A DNA stretch of 64,000 nt from Pseudomonadota bacterium (GCA_041395565.1 JAWLAI010000003.1:186001-250000); one strand, 5' to 3'. Counted from the stretch's first letter, positions 16,733-26,178 are shown. Translations and numbers: made by a program. Notes: generated by a model not told the origin, from the letters alone.

Positions 16733-18577
16733 TCACCAGTGGAGTTGCCGTAGCCGGGAAACTTTCTTGTACAGATGGGCGTCCATGCGCGTCAGGATAT
16801 CGTTGAGTACGCCGACGGCATCCGTGATGTAGGCACCCTTGTTCAGCATCACGCACTCGGCACGCACGCTCATCCCGGCGTCGGTGATTTCCGGGCGCGC
16901 GATCACGCCCTTGCGCGCGAGGGTGTCGAGTACCTGGGTCGCCCAGATGACCGGAATCCGCGCGGCTTCGCAGATCCACAGGATCTCCTCCTGGATTTCC
17001 GCCATCCGTACACTGCCCAGCTCAACAGCCAGGTCGCCACGGGCGATCATGACACCCAGCGCGTGCTGGCCCAGGGTGCCGAGCAGGAGGTCGGGCAGGT
17101 TGCTCACGGCTGCGGCCGTTTCGATCTTCAGCACGATCGGCAGTCCCGGGTTGGCGCGGGCGGCCAGTTCATGGCGCAGCACGTCGATGTCGCCGAGGGT
17201 GCGCACGAACGAGAAGCCGACCATGTCGGCATGAGCGCAGACGAAATCGAGGTCCTCCAGATCCTTGGCCGTGAGGGCCGGCAGGGAGAGCTCGGTATCC
17301 GGGAGGTTGATACCCTTGTCGCTGCGTACACGTGCGCCTTTCGGCCCGGCATGCGTGACCTCGAGTAGTGCCCCGGCAGTATTCGTCTCCACCACCCTGC
17401 AGCCGATCTTGCCGTCGTCGATCCAGACACTGGCGCCGGGCTGCAGCTGGCCGACGATGGCGGGATGCGTGCAGCCGATTTCGGCAGGACGGACGGGCCC
17501 GATAGTCGTCGCAGCGCGTCCCGGTTGCATATCGCGACGCAGCAGCAGCCGGTCGCCGCACTGCAGGCGAATCACCTCGGGTTTGCCGCTGAATGGCCCG
17601 ATCCGGTAACTGTCGCTGGCGATGAACTGCTTGTCCTGTGACACGCCCTGCCAGCGCAGGCGGGTACCGGGGGTGACGTAGGCATTGCCGTCACACTCGG
17701 CCAGCCAGGCGGCGTCGGCGAGCGGTTTGGTTATGCGCAGCACGCGGTGCTTTTCGCGGGCGTCCTCGAAGTGCAGCGAATGTCCCGTGCGTAGTTGCCG
17801 GGCGAGTTCAGCATCGAGCGGCAGCCGGATCTGCTCGGGATATTCGGTGACCGCCGCCGTGGTGGCGGGTGTGAGCACGACCCGTGCCGGCTGGATCATA
17901 TGACCGTAGTCATCCCGACGAATCTGCAGGTGCCGGACGGCCGGTCCGGGCCGGATGGGCCCGGTGCGGATCTTGTGCCCGGCGAGGTCCATGAAGACTG
18001 GAATATGGTTGCCGGACTCGCGTTCCGCGGCGCGCACGCGATCGATCATCCGTTGCCAGGTGGCCGGGTCGTCGTGGGCGCAGTTGATGCGGGCGCAGTC
18101 CATGCCCCCTGCCACCAGTTCCCTGACGAGGTCATCCCGGGTCGCCGCTGCCGTCGGCAGCGTGACCATGATGCGGGCATAGCGGTTACGGCAGCGCCTG
18201 CCGAACAGGTGCTCGGTATTGTGTTCGAGTCGTCCGGCACCGTCGCCGGCAGCCGTCGCAGGCGTACCGCAGCCGGTATTGCCGCCGAGGATGGCGATGA
18301 CGCGACACAGGTTGGCGCGTACCTCGGCTTCGCCACGGCCCAGGGACGAGAGGCCGGCGGCAACCAGGCGCGCCTGCAGGGGCCGCAGGTCATGGCTGCG
18401 CAGGCCGAGATAGTCTGCCAGGTTGCACGCGTCGTCCGTGAATCCCTGCGGATAGCGTGCGCGATACGGCGCCAGACGCTCGTTCGACCGTCGTACGACG
18501 TCAGCGTAGAGTGCGGAGAGTTCCTCGAGTAGACCGGCCTGCGTTCTGGTCGCGGCCGGAACGGCTTGCGTGGGCAT
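16733..18577 (-). CDS. Atypical pyruvate kinase with an N-terminal extension and no C-terminal domain
   Basis: A 614-residue protein. Residues about 130-600 align with the pyruvate kinase barrel: IMVTLPT, ARINCAHDD (in place of RxNFSHG), FMDLAGHKIRTG, LPALTAKDLEDLDF, VLKIETAAAV (catalytic Lys), MIARGDLAVELG and VIWATQVLDTLAR. The regulatory C-terminal domain of classic enzymes is absent: after MLNKGAYITDAVGVLND only about 20 residues remain. Residues 1-125 are an extra helical region without a recognised domain. The canonical enzyme makes pyruvate and ATP from phosphoenolpyruvate. Changes such as N-C for N-F-S in the substrate motif leave activity and allostery uncertain. It is monocistronic by spacing. 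Confidence 0.8.
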   Translation of the reverse strand: MPTQAVPAATRTQAGLLEELSALYADVVRRSNERLAPYRARYPQGFTDDACNLADYLGLRSHDLRPLQARLVAAGLSSLGRGEAEVRANLCRVIAILGGNTGCGTPATAAGDGAGRLEHNTEHLFGRRCRNRYARIMVTLPTAAATRDDLVRELVAGGMDCARINCAHDDPATWQRMIDRVRAAERESGNHIPVFMDLAGHKIRTGPIRPGPAVRHLQIRRDDYGHMIQPARVVLTPATTAAVTEYPEQIRLPLDAELARQLRTGHSLHFEDAREKHRVLRITKPLADAAWLAECDGNAYVTPGTRLRWQGVSQDKQFIASDSYRIGPFSGKPEVIRLQCGDRLLLRRDMQPGRAATTIGPVRPAEIGCTHPAIVGQLQPGASVWIDDGKIGCRVVETNTAGALLEVTHAGPKGARVRSDKGINLPDTELSLPALTAKDLEDLDFVCAHADMVGFSFVRTLGDIDVLRHELAARANPGLPIVLKIETAAAVSNLPDLLLGTLGQHALGVMIARGDLAVELGSVRMAEIQEEILWICEAARIPVIWATQVLDTLARKGVIARPEITDAGMSVRAECVMLNKGAYITDAVGVLNDILTRMDAHLYKKVSRLRQLHW

Positions 18578-18739
18578 GGTGACGGTGCCTGCAACGGCAT
18601 GCTGGATACACTGCAGGAAGCTTAGGCCAGCGCTGTTACAGGATCATGACAGCCGTATGACAATGCGCGGTGTGCCGCGTACGCTAGCGGGGCCGTGCCC
18701 CGCTACAGCGCGTACCCGCCATGCGTCGGGCAACCGCCG

Positions 18740-19669
18740 TTAGTCTGCCAGCCAGTCGCGTGGTTTGAGGAAGACCTCGTAGAGTTCCGCTTCCGGCGTG
18801 CCCGGTTCCGGGTGCCAGTTGTAACGCCAGTTGACCTCTGGTGGCAGCGACATCAGAATGGCCTCGGTACGGCCGCCGGACTGGAGACCGAACAGGGTGC
18901 CGCGATCGTAGACGAGGTTGAATTCTACGTAACGGCCGCGCCGATAACGCTGGAAATCCTTTTCGCGGCTGCCGTAGTCGATGTCCTTGCGCCGCTCGAC
19001 GATCGGCAGATAGGCCGGCAGGTAGTGGTTGCCGATGCTCATCATCAGAGCGCAGGAGTATTCGAAGCCCTTGTCGTTCAGATCGTCGAAGAACAGGCCG
19101 CCGACACCGCGCGGTTCGGCGCGGTGTTTGAGATAGAAGTAGTCGTCGCACCATTGCTTGTAGCGCGGATAAACCTCTGCGCCGAAGGGAGTGCAGGCTT
19201 CCTGGGCGAGGCGGTGCCAGTGCTGCACGTCCTCGACGAAGCCGTAGTAGGGGGTTAGGTCGAAGCCACCGCCGAACCACCACACCGGCTCGGCACCCGC
19301 CTTTTCCGCCACGAAGAAGCGGACGTTGGCATGGGAGGTGGGTACGTAGGGATTGTGCGGATGGATGACCAGAGACACGCCCATGGCCTGGAAGCTGCGT
19401 CCCGCCAGTTCCGGGCGGCTCGCCGTTGCCGAAGGCGGTAGGGCCGCACCGTGCACGTGCGAGAAGTTGATGCCGGCCTTTTCGAAGACGGCGCCGCCCT
19501 CCATGACGCGCGAGCGTCCGCCACCGCCTTCGGCGCGTTCCCAGGAGTCCTCGATGAAGGTGGCGCGGCCGTCGCTCTGCTCGAACGCCTTGCAGATGGT
19601 GTCCTGCAGACCGAGCAGGTAGTCACGCACCTGCTCGATGTGCTGTTGGCCGATGGCGGTTGCGGTCAT
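18740..19669 (-). CDS. hemF: Oxygen-dependent coproporphyrinogen III oxidase
   Basis: A 309-residue enzyme that decarboxylates coproporphyrinogen III to protoporphyrinogen IX using oxygen. The start is the ATG at 19669 (MTATAIGQQHIE). Motifs include GGGGRSRVMEGG, FSHVHGAALP, WWFGGGFDLTPYYG, and the C-terminal YVEFNLVYDRGT and ILMSLPPEVNW. Normal length. It is followed upstream by tsaC, whose stop is 22 bp from the hemF start, suggesting a tsaC-hemF unit. An oxygen-dependent enzyme points to aerobic or microaerobic growth. Confidence 0.95.
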   Translation of the reverse strand: MTATAIGQQHIEQVRDYLLGLQDTICKAFEQSDGRATFIEDSWERAEGGGGRSRVMEGGAVFEKAGINFSHVHGAALPPSATASRPELAGRSFQAMGVSLVIHPHNPYVPTSHANVRFFVAEKAGAEPVWWFGGGFDLTPYYGFVEDVQHWHRLAQEACTPFGAEVYPRYKQWCDDYFYLKHRAEPRGVGGLFFDDLNDKGFEYSCALMMSIGNHYLPAYLPIVERRKDIDYGSREKDFQRYRRGRYVEFNLVYDRGTLFGLQSGGRTEAILMSLPPEVNWRYNWHPEPGTPEAELYEVFLKPRDWLAD

Positions 19670-19691
19670 GGTCGTCGTGCTGTTAGCCGGT

Positions 19692-20243
19692 TCAGTGCCT
19701 GAGTATATTGCCGGTGATGCCGTCACGCACGCTGCTTGGCGTGTTGCTGGCGGTGTCGTTGCCATGCAGGATGTAATCCAGCTGCCCGTCAAACGCCCTG
19801 CGCACGTCCAAAGCAGTGGTTGCCGGTGGCCTGCCGTGCAGGTTGGCGCTGGTGGATACCAACGGGCCGCCCCAGCGGGTACAGAGCGCGGCGGCGACCG
19901 GATGGTTGGTCACCCGCAGCGCCAGGCTGGCGTGGTTCCCGGTGAGCCAGGACGGTGTGTCTGGCATGCAGGGCAGCACCCACGTGACCGGCGGGCTAGC
20001 GGGGCTCGCGAGGCGCCGGCGTACGGCGGGCGTGAGCGGCGTCAGCAGGGGTTCCAGCTGCTCGACGGCGGCTGCGATGAGGATGACCCCGTGACGGATG
20101 CCGCGTTGCTTCAGTGCGAGCAGGTGCAGCACGGCGGCGGCATTGAAGGGATCGCAGCCGAGGCCGTATACCGTCTCGGTGGGATAGGCAATGACACCAC
20201 CGGCCTGCAGTTTCCGTGCTGCCTCCCGTATGTGCCAACTCAT
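19692..20243 (-). CDS. tsaC: Threonylcarbamoyl-AMP synthase, short (YrdC) form
   Basis: A 183-residue single YrdC-domain protein that makes threonylcarbamoyl-AMP from threonine, bicarbonate and ATP for the t6A37 modification of ANN-decoding tRNAs. Motifs: GVIAYPTETVYGLGCDP, LALKQRG and PLVSTSANLHG. The longer Sua5 C-terminal domain is absent, as expected for the YrdC/TsaC type. The partner gene tsaD is present at the far end of the window. It lies 17 bp downstream of topA. Confidence 0.92.
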   Translation of the reverse strand: MSWHIREAARKLQAGGVIAYPTETVYGLGCDPFNAAAVLHLLALKQRGIRHGVILIAAAVEQLEPLLTPLTPAVRRRLASPASPPVTWVLPCMPDTPSWLTGNHASLALRVTNHPVAAALCTRWGGPLVSTSANLHGRPPATTALDVRRAFDGQLDYILHGNDTASNTPSSVRDGITGNILRH

Positions 20244-20260
20244 GCCTGCAGCCGGGGTGC

Positions 20261-22561
20261 TCAGGACTGTTCCGCCTCGGCCGCGGACTCATCCCACGGT
20301 TCGGAGAATTTGCAATCCTGCTGGGGGCAGACCCGCTGGGTACCGGAACGCTTGGTGGTCTTGACGGTGGTAATCGGCCAACTGCACGTCGGGCAGGGCA
20401 GTGCCAGCGGCTCGTTCCAGATCGCGTAGTCGCATTCCGGATAGCGGGAGCAGGAATAGAAGATCTTGCCGCGCCTGGATTTGCGTTTGAGCAGGTTGCC
20501 CTGTTTGCACTGCGGACACTGTACCCCGGTGTCGGCCGGCTTCTCCAGCGGTTCGATGTACTTGCAGCTGGGGTAGCTGCTGCAGCCGATGAACTTGCCG
20601 TAGCGTCCACTGCGGATGATGAGATCGGAACCGCACTCCGGGCAGGTGCGCCCTTCCACCTTTTCGGGTTCGCTGCTGCCGCGCTCGTCGTCGACGTTGC
20701 GCGTGTAGTCGCACTCGGGATAGCCGCTGCAGCCGATGAAGCGTCCGCGCCGACCGAGCCGGATATTGAGCGGCTTGCCGCATTTCGGGCAGGTTTCGTC
20801 CGTGGCCTCGGTGGTGACGTCGCTGCGCGACACGCTGGTTTCCTTGTCATCCACCAGGTGCTTGAACGGTTTCCAGAATTCCTGCATCACCGGCACCCAG
20901 TCCTTCTCGCCCCGCGCGACCGCATCCAGTTCGTCCTCGAGGCGGGCGGTGAAGTCGTAGTCGACGTACTGGGTGAAATGCTCGGTCAGGAACTTGCTCA
21001 CGACACGGCCGACGTCGGTCGGGTAGAAACGCTTGTTTTCCAGGGTTACGTATTCGCGTGCCTGCAGCGTCGAGATGATGGTGGCATAGGTCGACGGCCG
21101 GCCGATGCCGTATTCCTCCAGTGCCTTGACCAGGCTCGCTTCCGAATAGCGTGGCGGCGGTTCGGTGAAATGCTGATCGGCGCGGATGTCCTTCAGTTCG
21201 CAGCTGTCACCCCGTTCGAGCGGCGGCAGCAGCTTCTCCTCGCCGTCGGATTTCTTGTCATCCTCGCCTTCCTGGTAGACGGTCATGAATCCCGGGTCGA
21301 CCACGACCGACCCGGTGGCGCGGAAGCGGTTGCCCTCGCCGCAGCCGAAATCCACGCTGACCGTGTTGATCGTGGCATGGATCATCTGGCAGGCGACGGT
21401 CCGTTTCCAGATCAGTTCATAGAGCTTGAGCTGCTCCGCGCTCAGGTACTGTCGAATCTCGTCCGGTGTGTTGCGTATGGACGTGGGTCGGATCGCCTCG
21501 TGTGCCTCCTGGGCGTTTTTCGCCTTGGTCTTGTAGACACGTGCCTCCTGCGGCAGCGCTGCCTTGCCATAGCGTTCGGGTATGAAGGCGCGCAGTTCGT
21601 CGAGTGCTTCCTGGGCGAGGTTGACCGAGTCGGTGCGCATGTAGGTGATCAGGCCGATGGTATCGCCCCCGATGTCCATGCCTTCGTAGAGTTGCTGCGC
21701 GACGCGCATGGTGCGGCTCGCGGTGAAGCCGAGTTTGCGCGATGCCTCCTGCTGCAGCGTGGAGGTGGTGAACGGCGCGGCGGGGTTGCGCTTGCGCTGT
21801 TTCTTCTCGACCTCCTCGACAACAAGCCTGCCACCGGCGGCGGCAAGCAACGCGGTCCGCGCCAGGGTGGCGGAACCGCTGTCGCTGATGCTGAACTGTT
21901 TGAGTTTTTCACCGTGCAGATGGGTCAGCCGTGCCACGAAATCCTGCCCGTCGCGATTGAGGTCGCCTTCCAGCGTCCAGTATTCGCGCGGCTTGAAATT
22001 CTCGATCTCGATTTCGCGCTCGACGATCATGCGCAGCGCCGGACTCTGTACCCGTCCTGCCGACAGGCCGCGGCGCACCTTCTTCCACAGCAGTGGCGAG
22101 AGATTGAAACCGACCAGGTAATCGAGGGCGCGGCGCGCCTGTTGTGCATTGATCAGCTCGGTGGACAGGTCGCGGGCATGCTCCAGCGCCTCGTTGACCG
22201 CGCGCTTGGTGATTTCGTTGAACACCACGCGGTGCACGGACTTGTCCTTGAGCGCCTTGCGCTGCCGCAGCAGCTCGCACAGGTGCCAGGAGATGGCCTC
22301 GCCCTCGCGATCGGGGTCGGTCGCGAGATAGAGGGCATCGGATTTCTTCATGGCCTTGACGATGCTGTCGACGTGCTTGGCATTGCGCTCGATCAGCTGG
22401 TACTTCATGGCGAAGTCATGCTCGGTGTCGACGGCGCCTTCCTTGGGGACGAGGTCGCGCACATGGCCGTAGGAGGCCATCACGTCGTAGTCCTTGCCGA
22501 GGTATTTCTTGATTGTCTTGCACTTCGCGGGTGATTCGACAATGACGAGATTCTTGCTCAT
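20261..22561 (-). CDS. topA: DNA topoisomerase I
   Basis: A 766-residue type IA topoisomerase that relaxes negative supercoils. The start is the ATG at 22561 (MSKNLVIVESPAKC), with the Toprim domain first (YLATDPDREGEAISWH). The active-site tyrosine is Y307 in TYMRTDSVN. Four C-terminal zinc ribbons follow at roughly residues 600-750, each with paired cysteines (CPKCGKPL, CPECGSDL, CPQCKQGN, CPTCSWP). The last has the divergent second half VCPQQDC. Normal for gammaproteobacterial TopA. Confidence 0.97.
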   Translation of the reverse strand: MSKNLVIVESPAKCKTIKKYLGKDYDVMASYGHVRDLVPKEGAVDTEHDFAMKYQLIERNAKHVDSIVKAMKKSDALYLATDPDREGEAISWHLCELLRQRKALKDKSVHRVVFNEITKRAVNEALEHARDLSTELINAQQARRALDYLVGFNLSPLLWKKVRRGLSAGRVQSPALRMIVEREIEIENFKPREYWTLEGDLNRDGQDFVARLTHLHGEKLKQFSISDSGSATLARTALLAAAGGRLVVEEVEKKQRKRNPAAPFTTSTLQQEASRKLGFTASRTMRVAQQLYEGMDIGGDTIGLITYMRTDSVNLAQEALDELRAFIPERYGKAALPQEARVYKTKAKNAQEAHEAIRPTSIRNTPDEIRQYLSAEQLKLYELIWKRTVACQMIHATINTVSVDFGCGEGNRFRATGSVVVDPGFMTVYQEGEDDKKSDGEEKLLPPLERGDSCELKDIRADQHFTEPPPRYSEASLVKALEEYGIGRPSTYATIISTLQAREYVTLENKRFYPTDVGRVVSKFLTEHFTQYVDYDFTARLEDELDAVARGEKDWVPVMQEFWKPFKHLVDDKETSVSRSDVTTEATDETCPKCGKPLNIRLGRRGRFIGCSGYPECDYTRNVDDERGSSEPEKVEGRTCPECGSDLIIRSGRYGKFIGCSSYPSCKYIEPLEKPADTGVQCPQCKQGNLLKRKSRRGKIFYSCSRYPECDYAIWNEPLALPCPTCSWPITTVKTTKRSGTQRVCPQQDCKFSEPWDESAAEAEQS

Positions 22562-22614
22562 TGCTGTCGTATGCGAGTGGGCCGTGCGGCCGGCATCTTG
22601 GGGTGCGCGCGCTG

Positions 22615-23088
22615 TCAGTGCAGGCTGCGGGCGGAATTGTCGAACACCAGATCTTCCACCCAGGCATAGGCCGCTTCCTCGCCCGGCTGGTTGAACAGCA
22701 CCATCATGACCACCCACTTGATCTGGTCGAGATCGAGATCCCCGCTTTCCAGCGCCATCGCGCGGTCGATGGCCAGCTCGCGGGTTGCCGGATTTAGCAC
22801 GCCCATCTGTTCCAGAAACAGGATGAAGCCGCGGCATTCCGTATCGAGGTGTTCCATTTCACGGGCGGAGAACAGCCGCATCGAGCGCCCGGTCTGCGGG
22901 GCTGCCGCCACGGGATCGCGGGTGAGGCCTTCCATCCAGCTGAAGGCCTGATCGATTTCCCGGGTCGGGAAGCCGGCCCTGCTGAGTTCCTGCTCGACGC
23001 TCTCGCGGTCCGGTGCCAGCGGACTGTCGTCATCCATATAATAGTTCTCGAACAGATACATGAGGACGTCGAAGACGTTTTCTTTCAT
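22615..23088 (-). CDS. smg: Smg protein (DUF494)
   Basis: A 157-residue protein with the DUF494 pattern: MKENVFDVLMYLFENYY, then a central helical part, then LDQIKWVVMMVLFNQPG and WVEDLVF at the end. The function is not firmly established. It is nearly always encoded between dprA and topA in gammaproteobacteria, as here. The ATG at 23088 is used, with AAAGG 7 nt upstream. It lies 11 bp after dprA, suggesting cotranscription. Confidence 0.93.
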   Translation of the reverse strand: MKENVFDVLMYLFENYYMDDDSPLAPDRESVEQELSRAGFPTREIDQAFSWMEGLTRDPVAAAPQTGRSMRLFSAREMEHLDTECRGFILFLEQMGVLNPATRELAIDRAMALESGDLDLDQIKWVVMMVLFNQPGEEAAYAWVEDLVFDNSARSLH

Positions 23089-23099
23089 CAAAAAACCTT

Positions 23100-24227
23100 T
23101 TATCTCAATCGGTTGTATATTCCGCCCGGGCTGGCGGCGATGTGGCCGTTCAGTTCGAGTTGCAGGAGCATGGAGGAAACTTCGGCCGGCGTCAATCCGC
23201 TCTCCGTGACGAGGTGGTCGATGGTGTTGCTGTTAAATCCCATGATTTCAAGAAGTTGCAGATACTCGTCGGCAAGATGTGCGGGCGGTTCGGCCGCCTC
23301 CGGGATAGCCTGGGAGAGGGCCATGCCGGCGCCGGCAAGCGGGCCCAGCTCGTCGATGATGTCCTGCGCGGTTTCGACGAGTTTGGCACCCTGGCGAATC
23401 AGGGCATGGCAGCCGCGTGAGAGCGTGTTGTGTATCGAGCCCGGGATGGCAAAGACCTCGCGGCCCTGCTCGACGGCGTGGCGCGCGCTGATAAGGGAGC
23501 CCGAACGCAGTGCGGCCTCGACCACCAGCGTGCCCAGACTGAGTCCGCTGATGATGCGATTGCGGCGCGGGAAATTTTCTGCCAGCGGCGGGGTGCCGAT
23601 CGGGAATTCCGCTATCAAGGCGCCCTGTTGCGCGATGGCATGTGCCAGTGCGCGGTGCCGGGCGGGATAGACCCGGTCGAGGCCGGTGCCCATGACGGCA
23701 ATGGTGGCCGCGCCCGCATCCAGCGCGCCCTGATGGCTGGCGGCGTCTATGCCGAGTGCCAGCCCGCTGGTGATCACCAGGCCGGTGGCACCCAGATAGC
23801 GGGCGAAATCGCGCGCGGTACGCTGACCGACCGGCGTTGGATTCCGGCTGCCCACCATAGCCAGCTGCGGTTCCCGCAGCAGCCCGGCATCACCGTGCAC
23901 GTACAGCAGCGGCGGCGCATCCGGCAGCTGTTCCAGCAGCGGCGGCCAGAGCGGGTCGTGGCAGGTGATGATCCGGTTGCCTGCCTGTTGCGCCCAGTCG
24001 AGGTCGCGTTCAATCGCACTCCGGTCGGGCTGGTTGAGCGCGTCGAGGGTGTGTTGCGACAATCCCAGATGACGGAGTGCGTCCGGCTCTGCGGCGCGGA
24101 CGGCAGCCGCTGTGCCGAATCGCGCGAGTAGTTGCCGGAAGCTGACCGCACCCAGGTGCGGCGCATGATAGAGGGTGAGCCAGTCGGTGAGTTGGCTGGT
24201 GTCGGGTGCCTGAGGGTGCGCGGGCAT
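23100..24227 (-). CDS. dprA: DNA-processing protein A
   Basis: A 375-residue protein starting at the ATG at 24227 (MPAHPQAPDTSQ). An N-terminal SAM-like helical domain is followed by the Rossmann DprA/Smf core: AMVGSRNPTPVGQ, GLALGIDAASHQGAL, FPRRNRIISGLS and the end of the domain near residue 300. A C-terminal winged helix (TIDHLVTESGLTPAEVSSML) follows. DprA loads RecA onto incoming single-stranded DNA in natural transformation. It is widely conserved and does not by itself prove competence. Confidence 0.95.
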   Translation of the reverse strand: MPAHPQAPDTSQLTDWLTLYHAPHLGAVSFRQLLARFGTAAAVRAAEPDALRHLGLSQHTLDALNQPDRSAIERDLDWAQQAGNRIITCHDPLWPPLLEQLPDAPPLLYVHGDAGLLREPQLAMVGSRNPTPVGQRTARDFARYLGATGLVITSGLALGIDAASHQGALDAGAATIAVMGTGLDRVYPARHRALAHAIAQQGALIAEFPIGTPPLAENFPRRNRIISGLSLGTLVVEAALRSGSLISARHAVEQGREVFAIPGSIHNTLSRGCHALIRQGAKLVETAQDIIDELGPLAGAGMALSQAIPEAAEPPAHLADEYLQLLEIMGFNSNTIDHLVTESGLTPAEVSSMLLQLELNGHIAASPGGIYNRLR

Positions 24228-24264
24228 GGTATCCCAGTATAACTGGGAATCCGCGGCCACCCTG

Positions 24265-24292
24265 TCATCCCTGTGCGATCGCACAGGGATGA
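24265..24292. repeat. 28-bp perfect palindrome centred on GCGATCGC
   Basis: TCATCCCTGTGCGA followed by its exact reverse complement TCGCACAGGGATGA. It lies between the LysM gene and dprA, both on the minus strand, about 40 bp upstream of the dprA start. No T-run follows on either side, so it is not an ordinary terminator. It could be an operator or a transcript-end hairpin. Confidence 0.7.
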
Positions 24293-24308
24293 GCCTGCCT
24301 ACCCCGGA

Positions 24309-25340
24309 TCAGGGGGTGCGGACAAAGTCGTTGACGTGAATGGCGCGGGTCGCGGACATGATCAGTCCGAGACTGACCTTGTCGAAGGTGCGGAAGATCA
24401 TGACCACGCCGGCTTCCTCATCCGGCAGTCTGACCGTCTTGCCGTACTTGCTGCTGACAGGATCTTCGATCACGTCGCCCTGCTGGAACACCCGCAGTAC
24501 ATGGCCGATTTCCATACCTTCCCGGGTGCCCAGGTCCAACGCGACGACGTTGAACTGGCCTATTTCCGTGACGCCGTCGATCACCGAGATGATGTGGCCC
24601 TCGGTGCCGGCCGGTACGGCGTGTGGCTGGAAGTGGACCACCGGATCGGAACGATCGGCCGGCCGCAGGCGGTCTCCCACGCGCACCTCGCGGGTGGTTT
24701 CCGTCAGCTTGACGGTCGTCGGGTCACCGAAGCTCTGCACCGGACCGCTACCGGCATAGAGTGCCTCGTAGCCGAGAATCTCGCCGGTGTCGGGGTCGAT
24801 ATAGGGGCCGCCGGGCTTGTAGACGTCGAACAGGGTGTAGTCGCGGCTTTCGATGCCGCGCACGTAGATCCGGTCTCCGGCGCCGGAGATGACGTGTTCG
24901 TCCGCGGACTGGACCACGTACGGGCTGTTTTCCATCTCGTCCTTGTCGACGACGATCACGCGGGTGAGAAACTGCTTGATGGCATCCAGCGGGATTGTCG
25001 GAATGGCATTTTCCAGGCTCTCGGTGCGGATCTGCGGTGATAGCTTCACGTCCCGACCGCGGGTCGCTTGGATCTGCGGCCGGCCGTCCACATATACCAG
25101 GTTGAGGATGTCGCCGGGATAGATCAGGTGGGGATTGGCGACCTGCGGATTGACATACCAGACCTCCGGCCACAACCAGGGGTCGCGCAGGAATCGGGCC
25201 GAGATGTCCCACAGCGTGTCACCCCTGACGACCACGTACTGATCCGGGTGATCGGGATTAAGCACCACGTCCGCAGCGATCAAAGTGCCCGTGGTCAACA
25301 AGGCGGCGAGTACCATTGCGAGCAGTTTCTTGGTTGACAT
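24309..25340 (-). CDS. Exported LysM-domain protein
   Basis: A 343-residue protein starting at the ATG at 25340 (MSTKKLLAMVLA) with AAGGG 6 nt upstream. A signal peptide ends near residue 23. The LysM motif (YVVVRGDTLWDISARF, then YPGDILNL) occupies residues 33-85 and binds peptidoglycan glycan chains. The remaining 250 residues are beta-rich, without a recognised domain, and are conserved in this genomic position (LysM-dprA-smg-topA, divergent from def) in many gammaproteobacteria. A cell-wall-associated periplasmic role is inferred. Confidence 0.9.
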   Translation of the reverse strand: MSTKKLLAMVLAALLTTGTLIAADVVLNPDHPDQYVVVRGDTLWDISARFLRDPWLWPEVWYVNPQVANPHLIYPGDILNLVYVDGRPQIQATRGRDVKLSPQIRTESLENAIPTIPLDAIKQFLTRVIVVDKDEMENSPYVVQSADEHVISGAGDRIYVRGIESRDYTLFDVYKPGGPYIDPDTGEILGYEALYAGSGPVQSFGDPTTVKLTETTREVRVGDRLRPADRSDPVVHFQPHAVPAGTEGHIISVIDGVTEIGQFNVVALDLGTREGMEIGHVLRVFQQGDVIEDPVSSKYGKTVRLPDEEAGVVMIFRTFDKVSLGLIMSATRAIHVNDFVRTP

Positions 25341-25456
25341 AGGCATCCCTTTGCGTCGAGTTACTTGGCGATTCGGTTCCAGTATCCCAGTGCCTGGCTA
25401 CACTGATGACGGGCGGCGGCAGGAATGCCGCGAGTTTAGCGGAAATTCCACGTAAA

Positions 25457-25470
25457 ACAAAACGTTTTGT
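25457..25470. promoter_or_regulatory. 14-bp palindrome in the LysM/def divergent promoter region
   Basis: ACAAAACGTTTTGT, perfectly symmetrical, in a 209-bp intergenic region between two divergent genes. It is more AT-rich than its surroundings and is placed like an operator. The cognate regulator is unknown and chance occurrence is possible. Confidence 0.35.
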
Positions 25471-25549
25471 CGTTCGATGGACACAGCGACGTTGCCTTTT
25501 GTGGTAGAGTATATTAGATACAAATTTCCTGATTCGTGACGACAATCAC

Positions 25550-26104
25550 ATGGCCATTCTCACTATTCTGCACTTTCCGGATCCTCGCCTGCGCACGGTA
25601 GCGCAGCCGGTTGCACAGGTCGATGACGCTGTTCGGCAACTGCTCGATGACATGCTCGAGACCATGTACGCGGCACCCGGTATCGGGCTTGCCGCCACAC
25701 AGGTAAACGTCGCCAGGCGGATCGTCGTCATCGATATATCGGAAGATAAGAACCAGCCTTTATATCTGGTCAACCCGGAGATAGTGGATCGGGACGGGAT
25801 CGAGGAAATGGAGGAGGGCTGCCTGTCCGTGCCCGGTGTCTACGAACTCGTGCAGCGCGCCGATCGCGTCAGAATCAGGGCGCTGGGGCGAGACGGCGAA
25901 CCCTTCGAACTGTCTGCGGAGGGACTGCTCGCCGTTTGCATCCAGCATGAGATCGATCATCTGGATGGCAAGCTGTTCGTCGATTACCTGTCCCAGTTGA
26001 AGCGCACGCGAATTCGCAGGAAGCTGGAAAAGGAGCAGCGTCAGGCCGGCCAGCCCGAGCAGCCGGGTGCGGGCAACGCCAAGCGTGTCACCCAGGAACT
26101 CTAA
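25550..26104 (+). CDS. def: Peptide deformylase
   Basis: A 184-residue metal enzyme that removes the formyl group from nascent N-terminal methionine. All three motifs are intact: GIGLAATQ (residues 44-51), EEGCLSVPG (C91) and QHEIDHLDG (H133, E134, H137). The C-terminal tail of about 20 residues (QAGQPEQPGAG) is loosely conserved. It is the first gene of the def-fmt-rsmB run on the plus strand, the classical order in gammaproteobacteria. Confidence 0.97.
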   Translation: MAILTILHFPDPRLRTVAQPVAQVDDAVRQLLDDMLETMYAAPGIGLAATQVNVARRIVVIDISEDKNQPLYLVNPEIVDRDGIEEMEEGCLSVPGVYELVQRADRVRIRALGRDGEPFELSAEGLLAVCIQHEIDHLDGKLFVDYLSQLKRTRIRRKLEKEQRQAGQPEQPGAGNAKRVTQEL

Positions 26105-26178
26105 CCCGAACCTCCCGGCAGCGATCCGGTGTATCTGTCCCGACGGGATTCCCAGGCGCCGGTGCGCAGGTACGTGCG

